Assembly (NCBI GenBank): GCA_002786065.1
Contig: NHNY01000002.1
Coordinates: 1,302,001-1,366,000 of the forward strand
Direction of reading: 5' to 3'
Length of the DNA stretch: 64,000 nucleotides
DNA from: Microcyclospora pomicola
Taxonomy: Eukaryota > Ascomycota > Dothideomycetes > Capnodiales
The translations under genes and the position numbers were made by a program. Shown in pieces: positions 10,970 through 21,343 of the stretch. Every line of letters starts with the position of its first letter. Position 1 is the stretch's first letter. A model generated the notes under the pieces. It searched no databases, had not been told where the DNA came from, and was given only the letters and a program-made list of their open reading frames with translations.

Positions 10970-11680
10970 CTAGTAGCCGACCTTGATCAGATAGTCGGCC
11001 AATTGTTCCACCGTGTTTGCGGCTGCTCCTGGCTGGATAGATTCGGGGTAATGCGTGACGAGGATGGCCTGCGTGGTTTTGACAATGCATACGCCCTCAC
11101 GTCCCTGTTCACGAATCAAGTCAGTCTTTCGACCTAGGTATGCTCATACCCCGCCTCCAGCACTCGAGGATTGTTAAGACTGCCACAACCATATCCGTCC
11201 TCTCCTAGAATCCTTCGCCGTTCTTTTTCCTCGCCCATGACACGTATTGACTCACCTTCTTTCCGTAGATACTTCGGTCATCCGCCTTGAGCACCACGAA
11301 CCGCTCACCAGCAATGTGCAAGCCTGACGACTGGACCTGCTTGACGCCATCGCTCCCCTTGTCCTTGTATGCGTTGACGACCTCCTGCATCTCTGCGGGT
11401 GACACGGTGAAACCGGCCGAAGTCGCCCAGACACTGTTGCCCTCGGTGTTGAAGATGGCGGCGCGGTCGAGGTTGCCGGTGCCTACGAGGCTGATGGGCC
11501 GGAGGAGTCAGAGAGGGCAGACATATCAGAACAACGAGAAAGATTCGCAGGCGTACCTGGTGTCGACGTATGCTAAACACCAATCTGTCAGTACCAATGT
11601 TTCTGCTGGCCGCTTCTCGCGGGACGCTGGCGGGGGACGGTGTGCAGCGTGGGGTGAGCGGACGTACCTTGCCACGACAT
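10970..11680 (-). CDS. profilin
   Basis: Four exons on the minus strand: 11680-11668 (13 nt), 11572-11557 (16 nt), 11490-11256 and 11104-10970, giving 132 residues. Splicing yields MSWQAYVDTSLVGTGNLDRA at the N-terminus, the canonical profilin start. The middle contains SPAEMQEVVNAY and SGLHIAGERFVVL. The last exon gives GREGVCIVKTTQAILVTHYP and ends LADYLIKVGY. All introns (95, 66, 151 nt) are GT-AG and the phases agree. Profilin binds actin monomers, poly-proline and phosphoinositides, and feeds formin-driven filament growth at hyphal tips. The first two coding exons hold only 29 nt, and the second is a 16-nt microexon that automatic gene finders often miss. Confidence 0.95.
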
Positions 11681-12216
11681 GATTGTGAGTAGAGACCAAA
11701 CGGCGATGGAGAAAGTGTAGGATGTGACAAGTAGTAAAGAGAAGCCCGAGAATGGAACGCAGTAGATGCTTGAGATGATGCTGTGAGGCTCCAGGTGAAT
11801 TTGTGGATCTCAGCGTGCTCAGCTTATGTTATAGTCGGGTAGCTGACAGGGTCGAGGGGTCAACAAGTTTCCGACATGACCCCTCTAAAATAAACGACCG
11901 GACTTTACCTCACCGTATATTCTTAGGGTCTGCCTGACCGCTGCGTATATACAGTCACGTGCCATGATTCAACACATATTGCACACTTTAGAACGGCAAA
12001 TCGAAGACCTACATACGCATGATACGCAGTTGAGTACTCTGGGAATGCAGAATGCCTGATGAAGTGTGAGCTGCGTCCGGGTTGGAGTGACGATCACTGT
12101 AGAGGACTATCGACAAGCAACTTTTGGAGACGCATATTATACTCTCATGGCATCACTTCGCCTGATGCCAGAGGAGAAACTCCCAATTTCTAGCGCGTCG
12201 ATCCTATCTGCTGGTT
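11681..12216. promoter_or_regulatory. profilin promoter and LYS2 3' flank
   Basis: This 536-bp interval holds the profilin upstream region and the 3' end of the LYS2 gene. A CACGTG E-box lies at 11956-11961 (in TCACGTGCC), about 275 bp upstream of the profilin ATG, and could bind a Cbf1/Pho4-type bHLH factor. No credible gene is visible. Confidence 0.4.
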
Positions 12217-15200
12217 TCAAGCAGCAGTACCGCCACGTCCACCGACTTTGTTCAGCGCCAGAGCCTGCTCTTTCGTTATCTCGATCTTTGGCAGAGCCGA
12301 GGGATCTGATGGTGGGGTCATGAATCCTCTTGCAACCAGGAAAGCGAGGTATGCTCCGATCCCTTCGGTCGTCACGCCCCTCGGGGTATCCGCAGGCAGA
12401 TACTTGCTATCCGCTTCCAGCGCCTTCTCGGCATTCCGATCGTTCAAGTTTGCAGCTTTAGTTGCCTCGATGAGGTCGCCGGTGACCATATGGTACAAGC
12501 CAAGCAAGGCAAGCTCCTCGCGCTGGGACTCGGAGTCTTCAACATACTGTACAACCTTTTCTCTCCACTGCTCGTAGCTTTCGACTGGGATGTTGTAGCC
12601 ATAGATCTCCACAGCGTGCAGGAATTGGTTGAAGTCCAATCTCGGATGAGCATCAACATGTGCTACGCTTCCTTTCGCTGCGTGGAAGGTCGTGGCGTTC
12701 ACGAGTCTTGCGACATGAGTCACTGGTACCATGTTGATAGTGTTGGTGACATCTGGACGAGAGCCGATCTGCACACAGCCTTTGAGCATGCGTACCAAGA
12801 AATCATCGGTATTGCTCACGCCAGTTTTGGGATCACCAAGCACGTAGCCGGATCGGATGATGACGCCGTTCAAGCCACGTTTACATGCTTCGTTGATGGT
12901 CTTCTCAGACACCCATTTTGTTTGACCGTACCCAGTCGCGAGTCCTTGTCGACTTCCTTCCAGATTGTCGAACTCGAGCACCTTGTTTCCATACTCAGAC
13001 TGTTGCATGTAGTAGTCCGCGTCGAGAGCACTCGTCGAACTCACAAAAGCCAATCGTTTTGGCTTGGTCTTCGAGGCGCACAGCTTGATAGCTTCGACCG
13101 TAGACAGTACATTCGCCGCTTTGAGGTCCTCGTACGGAAGCAGCCAGTGTACGCGAGCCCCATTGTGCACCACTACATCCGCGTCTTGTGCGATACGAAC
13201 ATAGTCTGCCTCACTCATGCCAAGCTTCGGTTTGGTGAGGTCACCTAGAACCACCTCCAGATTGCCTTCAGTCTGCCACCAATCTTGCCATATTCCATAC
13301 GCCTCACAGGTTGTCCTTATACGAACCCAGGCTTGTTCAACAGATGCAGCTCTGACATGAGCATAGACATGGTTTGGCGGATTGCGCTCGAGTGCATCGC
13401 GAAGAATATAAGCGCCCAGGAAACCAGTCGCACCGGTGAGTAGGATGTTGTACCCTACGTCGAGACCTCCTAGTTTGCTCGTGGGGATGGTAGCAGGCAG
13501 AGAGCTTATCTGGTGGTCCAAGTCATTCGAGTAAAGGACTGCTTGGTTCTCCTCTTCCTCGCGTGCGTTGACGTCCAGACGAAGGCCTACCGGGTCCAGG
13601 GAGCGGTCGATGAATCGTGCCACGGACTTGAGTGTAGGCTGATTAGTCATGACGGACATTGGAATGTTTGCTCCCTCCCAACGACGATTGATCTTAGGCA
13701 CAATCTGTACGCTCATGATACTATCTCCGCCCAGATCATAGAAATTCGTGTCTCTCGGGAGGGTCTCGGCAGAATGATTTCGTTTCTTCAGGTAGGAGGC
13801 CCAGATATCGGCCAGGGCTTTTTCCGTTTCAGTCCGTGAGTCAATATCAGTAGCTCTTGGCATAACGCTGAGGAGCTCAGCAGCGCCTGGGAATGGTAAG
13901 GCTCGCCGATCGACTTTGCCGTTGGGTGTCAACGGTAGACGCAGCATCGGGATGAACAGTGTAGGGACAGCGTATGTTGGTAGTTTCTTCTTCAGCCTTT
14001 CTCGCACGTCGATGGTCAACAGCTCGAAGATACGCATTCGTGTGAATACCGGCATATCCTCTTTAGCTGACACGCGTCGACGTGCTCCACTTGAAGGGGG
14101 ATGGAGTCCGCTTGTCGAAGAATGCTGCTCGAGTTCCTCCACTTGCTTTTCGTGTGCTTCGTACCATTCTCTCCATTTCTGCATCTCGGGCACATAGTAA
14201 GAGACCAAGATTTGTTCTTCATTGTGGTCACGTTTGACCAAAGTGACATTTTCTCGAATCAGGGGATGCTGGCTCAAGTGGGTATCGATTTCACCCAGCT
14301 CGATGCGGAAGCCTCGGATCTTGACCTGATCATCTGCTCTGCCCACACACTCTACGTTCCCGTCAGGCATATAACGACCAAGATCGCCTGATCTATACAT
14401 GCGGTCTCGCGGCCCAAAGTAGACTTCTCGCCATGGTTCGGGAGCAGTGGCTGCGGTTGCTCTAGCTTTATCCTCGTCAACCCATCGCTGCGGGTCGACG
14501 AACCAGTTGTTGACGAACTTCTGCGCCGATTTCTCTTCGTCGCCCAGATAATGCTCAGCAAGTCCTCCAGCACGGACATAGATTTCACCAATTTCGCCGA
14601 TACCACACTGACGTTCTTTCTTCTCCCTATCGACAACCAGAAGCTGCACGTCTTTCATGCCAGTTCCCGCTGGAATCACATCACCCATCTGATCCAGATA
14701 TGTGGAATCTTCGCTGAGCGACGGTATCTCGTAGTACGAGACAGCCCGTTGAGTCTCGGTGGTACCATACATATTCTTGATTCGGCACTCTGGCGCAAGC
14801 TGCTGCAATCTCCGGCAATCACGCTTGAGTAAGACATCGCCAACGAAGAATGCATTGCGGAGGCTCGGCACTTTCGGCTCTGTGGAGCCAAGTAAGATCT
14901 GTCCCATAGCTGGTGTGAGATGCGTGACGCTAATACGATTCTCGCTGGCCCAGGTAGCTAGCCTATCGAAAGTGATGTCTTCGGCAGGTGGTACGAACAG
15001 AGAAGCGCCCAGAAACAGAGGAGTGAAAATGTCTCGTTGAATCGGATCGTGGGCAATTCCGCTAAGCATAGAGAATCGTTCGTGCTCGGTCATGCCGAAT
15101 CGCTCAGCCATCCATGGGAAGTAGTACGCCAACGAGAAATGTCGACCTTTCACTCCCTTCGGACGTCCCTCTGAACCGGATGTGAAAGACAGAGTTGGAG

Positions 15201-15822
15201 TACTATCTGGACCTACAATAACACCAGGCAAACTGGATCGCTTCTCTTGGCACGCATCCAGACAGTCCTGGCCATTTGAAGTGACGCCACCAGTGACGGA
15301 TCCGTCATCCTGGAGTTTGAGAGCCGGAATTTCGGTGCGAAGTTGTAAGTTCGTGCTGATGAAGTCCCGGACGAGGCGATCTAGAGGTCCGGCTTCATTG
15401 GTTGCTTTATCGATCACTACGAGTGCTCGGGGTCTTGCCACATCCAGGTAGATATTCTGTCTGTCTGGTGGATATGCTGGATCGATCACACTGAAGGTTG
15501 CGCCGGCTTTCAGTACACCCATGACCGCTACCACAAGATCGACACCTCGATGAGCATAAACCATGACAACCTCGCCCTTTGCGACACCATGAGTGACCAA
15601 ATGATGAGCTACAACATTTGATGATTCATTGATCTGCTGATAGGTGAATTTACGCTCCGGTGATGTCGATGAAGCGGTCTCGATCACGCAGTCTCGAAGT
15701 GGGTGCTTCTCGGCATTGGCTACAAATAGCTCATGTATAGCACCCCTGTAGTCCGACCAATGGAGATCAGAGGTGGGATCAGGACGCACATCGTTCGGTA
15801 GGGTAGCCATTGGATCTGACAA
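12217..15822 (-). CDS. LYS2: L-2-aminoadipate reductase (alpha-aminoadipate reductase)
   Basis: An intronless 1201-residue protein with the A-T-R order of Lys2. The adenylation domain (about 30-660) shows SFTSGSEGRPKGVKG, NMYGTTETQ, YRSGDLGRYMPDG and VKIRGFRIELGEID. The carrier domain has NFYDLGGDSIMSV, with the phosphopantetheine attachment site at Ser701. The thioester reductase domain starts with NILLTGATGFLGAYIL near residue 790. The catalytic Tyr-Lys pair is likely in GYGQTKWVSE. The enzyme activates 2-aminoadipate and reduces it with NADPH to the semialdehyde in fungal lysine synthesis. It needs a phosphopantetheinyl transferase (Lys5 type) from elsewhere in the genome. It is shorter than yeast Lys2 (about 1390 residues) but contains all catalytic blocks. 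A second ATG four codons in could also be used. Confidence 0.96.
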   Translation of the reverse strand: MSDPMATLPNDVRPDPTSDLHWSDYRGAIHELFVANAEKHPLRDCVIETASSTSPERKFTYQQINESSNVVAHHLVTHGVAKGEVVMVYAHRGVDLVVAVMGVLKAGATFSVIDPAYPPDRQNIYLDVARPRALVVIDKATNEAGPLDRLVRDFISTNLQLRTEIPALKLQDDGSVTGGVTSNGQDCLDACQEKRSSLPGVIVGPDSTPTLSFTSGSEGRPKGVKGRHFSLAYYFPWMAERFGMTEHERFSMLSGIAHDPIQRDIFTPLFLGASLFVPPAEDITFDRLATWASENRISVTHLTPAMGQILLGSTEPKVPSLRNAFFVGDVLLKRDCRRLQQLAPECRIKNMYGTTETQRAVSYYEIPSLSEDSTYLDQMGDVIPAGTGMKDVQLLVVDREKKERQCGIGEIGEIYVRAGGLAEHYLGDEEKSAQKFVNNWFVDPQRWVDEDKARATAATAPEPWREVYFGPRDRMYRSGDLGRYMPDGNVECVGRADDQVKIRGFRIELGEIDTHLSQHPLIRENVTLVKRDHNEEQILVSYYVPEMQKWREWYEAHEKQVEELEQHSSTSGLHPPSSGARRRVSAKEDMPVFTRMRIFELLTIDVRERLKKKLPTYAVPTLFIPMLRLPLTPNGKVDRRALPFPGAAELLSVMPRATDIDSRTETEKALADIWASYLKKRNHSAETLPRDTNFYDLGGDSIMSVQIVPKINRRWEGANIPMSVMTNQPTLKSVARFIDRSLDPVGLRLDVNAREEEENQAVLYSNDLDHQISSLPATIPTSKLGGLDVGYNILLTGATGFLGAYILRDALERNPPNHVYAHVRAASVEQAWVRIRTTCEAYGIWQDWWQTEGNLEVVLGDLTKPKLGMSEADYVRIAQDADVVVHNGARVHWLLPYEDLKAANVLSTVEAIKLCASKTKPKRLAFVSSTSALDADYYMQQSEYGNKVLEFDNLEGSRQGLATGYGQTKWVSEKTINEACKRGLNGVIIRSGYVLGDPKTGVSNTDDFLVRMLKGCVQIGSRPDVTNTINMVPVTHVARLVNATTFHAAKGSVAHVDAHPRLDFNQFLHAVEIYGYNIPVESYEQWREKVVQYVEDSESQREELALLGLYHMVTGDLIEATKAANLNDRNAEKALEADSKYLPADTPRGVTTEGIGAYLAFLVARGFMTPPSDPSALPKIEITKEQALALNKVGGRGGTAA

Positions 15823-16224
15823 TGAAAATGTTTGCAGATGTGCTGTCCCAAAAGACCAATGTGGGAATGACTGCTGAATAGTTCAAATGTTAATTCGACA
15901 AGAAGTGTTTCACATAGCCTTCTGCTCGATCAGAGTCACTGATGATATTCTCATCTCATCAACAGATCAGTTAAAGTGTCAATCGCTGATCTTGATCATG
16001 AAGATCTCTTATTGCTTCGACGAGCATAGAATGAGTCTTCCACAATTTCAAGGGCACATCACCAGCGACAGACAAAATTATGTCACCGACTTCGGCCGTG
16101 ATCTTGCTAGAATGCCGACGAGATAAGGTTGAGCTCCGTACAATGCCCGCACGCTAGCGCACCCTCGGTCCATGCGACCTCAGCTTCTACCCTATGTATA
16201 AAGGTATACACTTCATGTGACTGT
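15823..16224. promoter_or_regulatory. divergent promoter between LYS2 and RBR ligase gene
   Basis: About 400 bp separate the two ATGs. Within it, GAGTCA at 15933-15938 (TGACTC on the LYS2 strand, about 110 bp upstream of its ATG) matches the core of Gcn4/Cpc1 binding sites. The segment 15925-16010 is also unusually rich in GATCA/TGATC-like words. Confidence 0.45.
15933..15938 (-). promoter_or_regulatory. candidate Gcn4/Cpc1 (TGACTC) site for LYS2
   Basis: The hexamer reads TGACTC on the minus strand, within GTGACTCTG. Fungal general amino acid control uses TGACTC(A) sites in amino-acid biosynthetic promoters. The assignment rests on one six-base match and a fitting gene. Confidence 0.35.
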
Positions 16225-18240
16225 ATGACCTTCGAAGCTCAAGGGCAGGCATCCCATCGCGCGGCTTTCGGTGGTATGGATGTGATCAGTAACAATACGC
16301 CGACCTCGCGAGGTCCAAGACCAGCACATAAATGTACGAAGAGGCAGCGAGACTCGAAGCTATCAGTAGGACCAAGCTCAAGTGTCAAGCCCGTCAACAG
16401 ACCTAACGTCGATGAGATTCGACGATTGAGAGCTGCTTACTTCGACGCACCTGACTCTTCCAGGATTGGACCTATCAGGACTGCAGGTCGTAGATCGCAT
16501 CCGACCACACTGTCGCGACCAGATACTTCCAAATTGCGTGCTCAGGAAGAGAAGAGGCATCGAATACGTTCCAGCCACCGTAAGAGCGGCAAAGGACACT
16601 CAGCGATTATAGCGCAGTGCACAAGCTCGGACCGTGTCTATGTCCCTGATACTCGTAAAGTGATGCAAGGTAAGGGCCAGACCGAGCGGATTGAAGATAT
16701 CTGTCATAAGGAGTCTGGCCGTGCACGACACAAGTCAAGACACAAGCCTGCTTCAGCTATTAGGCTTTCAGAGAACAATGCAGGGATCGAACATTGTGTT
16801 CTTGATGGTAGACGCCAGACCTATCAGTCGAATTTCAACCGTGATAAGATCAATGGAGCTCCTCCCGAGCCCTGTGCAGGGGCACCTATCAAGAATCGCT
16901 CGTCTCGCTCACAGGCGACGCCGTCGAGTCTGACTTCAACAGTTCTTCGTCATGGCACTTCGATGGACAGTGATCCTTCGACTTTGAGACCTCAAATATC
17001 CGACACCAAAACTTGTGGAATCAATTCTCCCGGGCGCCCTCAAAAAGGGACAAAAGAAGTGCTCTCGCGACACAAAGCGCTCGAAAGGAAGAAGGGACTT
17101 GACCTGACCGCCGCAAAAGCTCCCCGGCTCGTTACGTGCTTGACCTGCGGCGTTGACGATATTGTGGCCAAGAAGACGGCAAAGCTGACCTGCGGTCACC
17201 GGATGTGTCACGACTGTCTGAAACGAATATTCAGGCTCTCTGTCAAAGATCCTGCTCACATGCCTCCGAGATGCTGTAGCAAAGATCATATACCTTTGAA
17301 TCATGTTGAGAACTTGTTCGATGTAGCATTCAAGCTGCGCTGGAATAGGAAATACCAAGAGTATCACACCAAAAACCGCATGTACTGTCCCAAACCAGGA
17401 TGTGGAAAATGGATCAAACCTGCGCACATCCACTCCAAGCAAGGGCGTACATACGCACGCTGTCCGTATTGCACAACCAAAGTCTGTGCCACCTGCAACC
17501 ACATCATGCATAAATCTCGAGATTGTCCGCAAGATCCCGGTATCGCCAAATTGGTTGAGCAGATGGAAGAGAAGGGATGGCAACGTTGTTACAGCTGTCA
17601 TGCTATGGTTGAACTGACCGAAGGTTGCAATCACATGACGTGCAGGTGCACTGCAGAGTTCTGTATGCGCTGCGGATCGAAATGGAAGACCTGCGAATGC
17701 CCTTTGTTCAATACCGGGCGGGGCGGAGCTCAAGACCAGTTGAATGAGATGAGAGTTCCCAATCCGTTCCCGATCCTTTGGGGCGCCTTTCGCAATGGGC
17801 TGCCACCTTGGCAAGGTCGTGCAGTCCAGGCGCATGAGGCTATGCCTCGGGAAAGAGACGATGATCTTCCCGGAAGACAAATCTACCAGAACGAGAGGGA
17901 GCGGCGTAGACGACAGGAACGTGACGATGCTGAGCTCGCGCGACGAATGCAGATGGCTTCTCTGCTAGGCCAGGATGATGATTTCACTGAAGTTGATCTG
18001 CGAGCTGCCGGGACATGGGGCATCGGCAATGCTCGAGAACATTTCATGAATGAGGACTTCATCCCAATAAGAACGAATGTAGTCATGCCTATTTTCGGCG
18101 ATGCTGATCTTGGTAGACGAGGCGAGAGACCGAGCGGCAGACGTCCGCGAACTCGATCGACTCAAGGAGTAGCGCATAGCGGTCTGCTTCCCAACTTTCT
18201 GGGAGATGAAAGTGTGATCGGAGGTGGCGGTCGTGCCTGA
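16225..18240 (+). CDS. RBR-type E3 ubiquitin ligase (RING1-IBR-RING2)
   Basis: A 671-residue intronless protein counted from the ATG at 16225. The frame is open further upstream but without ATG. Residues 1-290 are basic and disordered. RING1 runs from about 305 (CLTCGVDDI, LTCGHRMCHDCL), the IBR from about 385 (YCPKPGCGKWI, RCPYCTTKVCATCNH) and RING2 from about 455 (CYSCHAMVELTEGCNHMTC). The catalytic RING2 cysteine by comparison with HHARI is Cys468, in GCNHMTC. RBR ligases accept ubiquitin from E2 on this cysteine before passing it to the substrate. The C-terminus is Arg-rich, with a helical ERRRRQERDDAELARRMQM segment. The substrate is unknown. Similar ligases form expanded families in Dothideomycetes. 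Confidence 0.9.
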   Translation: MTFEAQGQASHRAAFGGMDVISNNTPTSRGPRPAHKCTKRQRDSKLSVGPSSSVKPVNRPNVDEIRRLRAAYFDAPDSSRIGPIRTAGRRSHPTTLSRPDTSKLRAQEEKRHRIRSSHRKSGKGHSAIIAQCTSSDRVYVPDTRKVMQGKGQTERIEDICHKESGRARHKSRHKPASAIRLSENNAGIEHCVLDGRRQTYQSNFNRDKINGAPPEPCAGAPIKNRSSRSQATPSSLTSTVLRHGTSMDSDPSTLRPQISDTKTCGINSPGRPQKGTKEVLSRHKALERKKGLDLTAAKAPRLVTCLTCGVDDIVAKKTAKLTCGHRMCHDCLKRIFRLSVKDPAHMPPRCCSKDHIPLNHVENLFDVAFKLRWNRKYQEYHTKNRMYCPKPGCGKWIKPAHIHSKQGRTYARCPYCTTKVCATCNHIMHKSRDCPQDPGIAKLVEQMEEKGWQRCYSCHAMVELTEGCNHMTCRCTAEFCMRCGSKWKTCECPLFNTGRGGAQDQLNEMRVPNPFPILWGAFRNGLPPWQGRAVQAHEAMPRERDDDLPGRQIYQNERERRRRQERDDAELARRMQMASLLGQDDDFTEVDLRAAGTWGIGNAREHFMNEDFIPIRTNVVMPIFGDADLGRRGERPSGRRPRTRSTQGVAHSGLLPNFLGDESVIGGGGRA

Positions 18241-18564
18241 TGATCAGGAAGCCGAGTTGCACGCCAAATCACCAAATAGTACACGCAGCCGTGCCTTTTA
18301 TAATCACAAATGAGAATTGGTGTGGGCAGTCTGGATTCATGCTTTCGTGGCGGTCACAACGCTTTTCTATATGTAGACGCACTAATCAAGGGACGGTGGC
18401 AGGCGTAAGTTTGACGCTACTGTGGTTTGAGTACCTGATAAAGTAAGCGCGACTTGCCATGACTGTTCCTTCGATGAATCTCCAGTCGTATCATCTTTGC
18501 GGCAAAAAAGCATCAACGACTATGATATTCGTATGGAAGAAGATGAAGTATCTCAAATATAGGT
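18241..18564. other. short intergenic spacer
   Basis: A 324-bp spacer between two genes on the same strand. I see no coding frame, RNA gene or repeat. Confidence 0.35.
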
Positions 18565-19917
18565 ATGTCTCTGTTGCAATTACCGCCAGAGCTCATCTGC
18601 CATGTCGCCGACTTTACGCTACCAGAAGGCATTGAGAGTTTCACACTCTCATGTAGCAAGATATACCTCAACTGCAGACAGCAGCTGCAGCATCACCGTG
18701 AGCTGAAGCAGACGTGGCACGAAGTGATTGTTGGAAGGACTCCAGGCGCTGAGACAATACTTCATCTTGCACTGACCTTGACGAAAGACCCTCGCATTGC
18801 ATGGTATGTTGAAGATGCGGACATGCGGCGTGCTCGCTCCATCCCCCCAGGTCGTGGTCAAGTCTGGAGACCGGAGAAGGCTCTGGCCAAAGACAGGGAT
18901 ACGATATCCAACATCCGGACCTATCTACTACGCACCTTGGGCTCTAACAGCCATGATCCTGCCGCCGATCTCAGCAAGTGGTTCGATCGCAGTCTGACCG
19001 GCTCGGATTTTTGGTGCCTGAACATGCTGAATGTCCTGGTCATGGCACTGTTGTCCAATGTAAAACATCTCACCCCTCCGGAACATGTTGCTGAACAGGA
19101 ACCAGAATTTGAACAAGTCTTGCGACATGTAATATGCCACGGCAGTATGGGCTCTCTTCTACAGGTCGTTCGAGCGTGTGAATCCCAAGGATCAGAAACC
19201 TCGACTCCTTTGCAGGCTATACTACCGCTCATGGAGCTCCAAAGTGTCCAGCAGATGTACGTCTGTAGTGCTGTGGCGGGGGGAGAGGGTGAATACGCCT
19301 TCAAATGGGAAAATGCCCGAATGTCGTCCAGTTTGGTCAGACTCGAGCTAGCGAGTTGCTGCATAGGTGTCGATGAATTGTCCTCTCTCCTCATGCATAC
19401 GCCAATTCTGAAATCTTTTCACTACTCACACGAGGACAAGTGGCTTTTCGCCCCAGACGACATGGATTTTGGCGCCTTCATTTCAGCGATAGGAAAGTAC
19501 ACAGGCAATACATTGATCAACCTTGCAGTCACGATTCAGTGGTTTGAAAGAAGTATCCCGGATGGTGTGGTTTCCATGAAAGGATTCCTCAAACTTGAAA
19601 CCGTTAGGCTTGATGTTCGTGTATTTGGCCATCCACGCCACCATACTGCGGCACATCAAGAAACCATTAGGGAGTCTCCACAGCAAGACACAGATGAACC
19701 TTTGAATCTGGCCGAAATCTTGCCACGATCGATAAGGAAAGTGTGGCTTTTTGCTGATACAATTTATCATACGATGCCGAGCCTTTTCAACTATACTCCG
19801 GCGATCGCTGCCCGACTCTTACCGGATCTTGAGCGTACACGCCTCAGACTCTTTCACAAGGGCGCTGTTCCGGACTATATAATCGGTTCTGGCACTGTGG
19901 TCTCGCAGGCTCCCTGA
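18565..19917 (+). CDS. F-box protein, 450 residues
   Basis: An intronless gene. The first 40 residues form an F-box-like motif, LLQLPPELICHVADFTLPEG with following SFTLSCSKIYLNC, which would recruit Skp1 in an SCF ubiquitin ligase. The rest has weak Leu-rich features (SSLVRLELASCCIGVDELSS, LINLAVTIQWF), like fungal F-box proteins whose C-terminal part is a degenerate leucine-rich repeat. No substrate can be predicted. The next gene downstream, on the same strand, is also an F-box gene but has no clear similarity outside the F-box. Confidence 0.75.
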   Translation: MSLLQLPPELICHVADFTLPEGIESFTLSCSKIYLNCRQQLQHHRELKQTWHEVIVGRTPGAETILHLALTLTKDPRIAWYVEDADMRRARSIPPGRGQVWRPEKALAKDRDTISNIRTYLLRTLGSNSHDPAADLSKWFDRSLTGSDFWCLNMLNVLVMALLSNVKHLTPPEHVAEQEPEFEQVLRHVICHGSMGSLLQVVRACESQGSETSTPLQAILPLMELQSVQQMYVCSAVAGGEGEYAFKWENARMSSSLVRLELASCCIGVDELSSLLMHTPILKSFHYSHEDKWLFAPDDMDFGAFISAIGKYTGNTLINLAVTIQWFERSIPDGVVSMKGFLKLETVRLDVRVFGHPRHHTAAHQETIRESPQQDTDEPLNLAEILPRSIRKVWLFADTIYHTMPSLFNYTPAIAARLLPDLERTRLRLFHKGAVPDYIIGSGTVVSQAP

Positions 19918-20377
19918 GAGCCCATCTGACGAACTACATTTGTGAAGTACTTTGGGTGCTGGAGCTTGACATCAATACGGGAAGATCAACTCAATGAGCG
20001 AGACAGCGTTGCTTCTGTCAGTATGGAGAATGTCTGAGCTGTGGGCTGGATCACCATCCATGTCCTGTCAACTTGAAAAATTCACATTTACCGATCAGCA
20101 TGTGAAAGAGGAGAAACACTTATCTTGGCTGCCTTGCCGCCAGTAACCGCTTTATCTTAACATGACATACTCCAGCTGAAATTCACAACTAGCTAGATGC
20201 TCGTCTGTCACTTGTCGAGCGTATTCGTCGAAGGCTCCGTCCTTGTCCGCACAACACTCTCGACGTGCTGTTCTACATTGAGTCCTCGCTGTCTACCAGT
20301 TTCTCTGAAGCAAGCCTCGATAACCGCCACATTGATCAGTGATTAGGATATAGCTTGCACTCGCACGGGATAGAAAG
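19918..20377. other. intergenic spacer between two F-box genes
   Basis: A 460-bp spacer. Stops occur in all frames at short intervals and I see no RNA gene or repeat. Confidence 0.35.
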
Positions 20378-21343
20378 ATGAGCCCTATGGCTATCGACAA
20401 GCAGTATGCCAAGGGCAGCTGGAAGCGCAAACCCTCCGACGCACTCTTGGACCAAAGCAGGCCTCGCAAGGTAAGTATGTTCGGTGTGACCGTCGAAGTG
20501 GTTGTGCTCATGTTCCCTGGAGCGTGCACAGATGTTCACGACACGCCTGCAGAAACGAACCCTTCGACGAGAGATGGCCAGAAGCGCCGTCTTTAACGTT
20601 CCTGAACTCCTTGAGAACGTCTTGCGACATCTCTCCATGAAGGACTTATTGCTGTCGCAACGAGTCTCTCGAAGATTCCATGCAACTATTGCCGGTAGTC
20701 CTACGCTTCAGCGTATGCTGTTCTTTGCTCCCACACTTCTGGCATCTGATCTCATAGATACAATTTGGCATAATGGTGGGCTCGACGACTCTGGAGAACT
20801 TACCAACGAGCAGTGGGCAGCGCTGGAAAAAGATCGCAAACGTCGAGAGAAATCATGTCGAGACGCATACTACAACCCGCTGTTACTTTCCATACCTTGC
20901 TCACCTGATACCATTCAGATGTTCCGCGATGGCTCGCAAGAGTTGGAGCTTTGCTCAGGTTTCTCCGACTCTCACAAATCCGCATCCTGGCGACGAATGT
21001 TCCTTACACAGCCTCCGATGCCATTGGATCTACGTTACAAGCGCTCGACTCATTATGAGCAGAACGACGGAGAACTTGAGTTGGACATGATACCATTGAC
21101 GATGGGAGGTGTCATCAGCTTGGTCGACCAGCACGAGCGTGGGAGGCAGGTGAATGTCGCTCGGGGCGAAGGATGGTACAACGCTAGCGTATGTGTAGCG
21201 GACGTGAGTATTTGCAAAGACGAGCTCAAATCGACTGCTCAGGGTCGCTGACCAACGAGGAACAGATTATCATCCCGGCTGATGAAGGCGAGAACTGGGT
21301 GTATGCGAGAGACTTCACCTGGCGCTTGAAGGCCGCACTGTAA
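20378..21343 (+). CDS. F-box protein, 280 residues, three exons
   Basis: Exons 20378-20470, 20532-21203 and 21266-21343 join in phase 0 to give 280 residues. Both introns (61 and 62 nt) are GT-AG. The F-box is FNVPELLENVLRHLSMKDLL followed by QRVSRRFHATIAGSPTLQR. The C-terminal exon gives IIIPADEGENWVYARDFTWR and a short tail. The layout (F-box near residue 50, short polar middle, C-terminal RDFTWRLK-like end) fits a large family of small F-box proteins in dothideomycetes, to my recollection. The protein should act in an SCF complex with an unknown substrate. The first exon, with a polar 31-residue leader, is the least certain part. Confidence 0.78.

Noticed and set aside
12490-13248. 252-codon plus-strand frame
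   Set aside because: It lies antisense within the reductase domain of LYS2, whose sense frame is complete and well conserved.
16936-17880. 314-codon minus-strand frame
   Set aside because: It is antisense to the RING-IBR-RING part of the RBR ligase, where the sense strand carries all zinc ligands.
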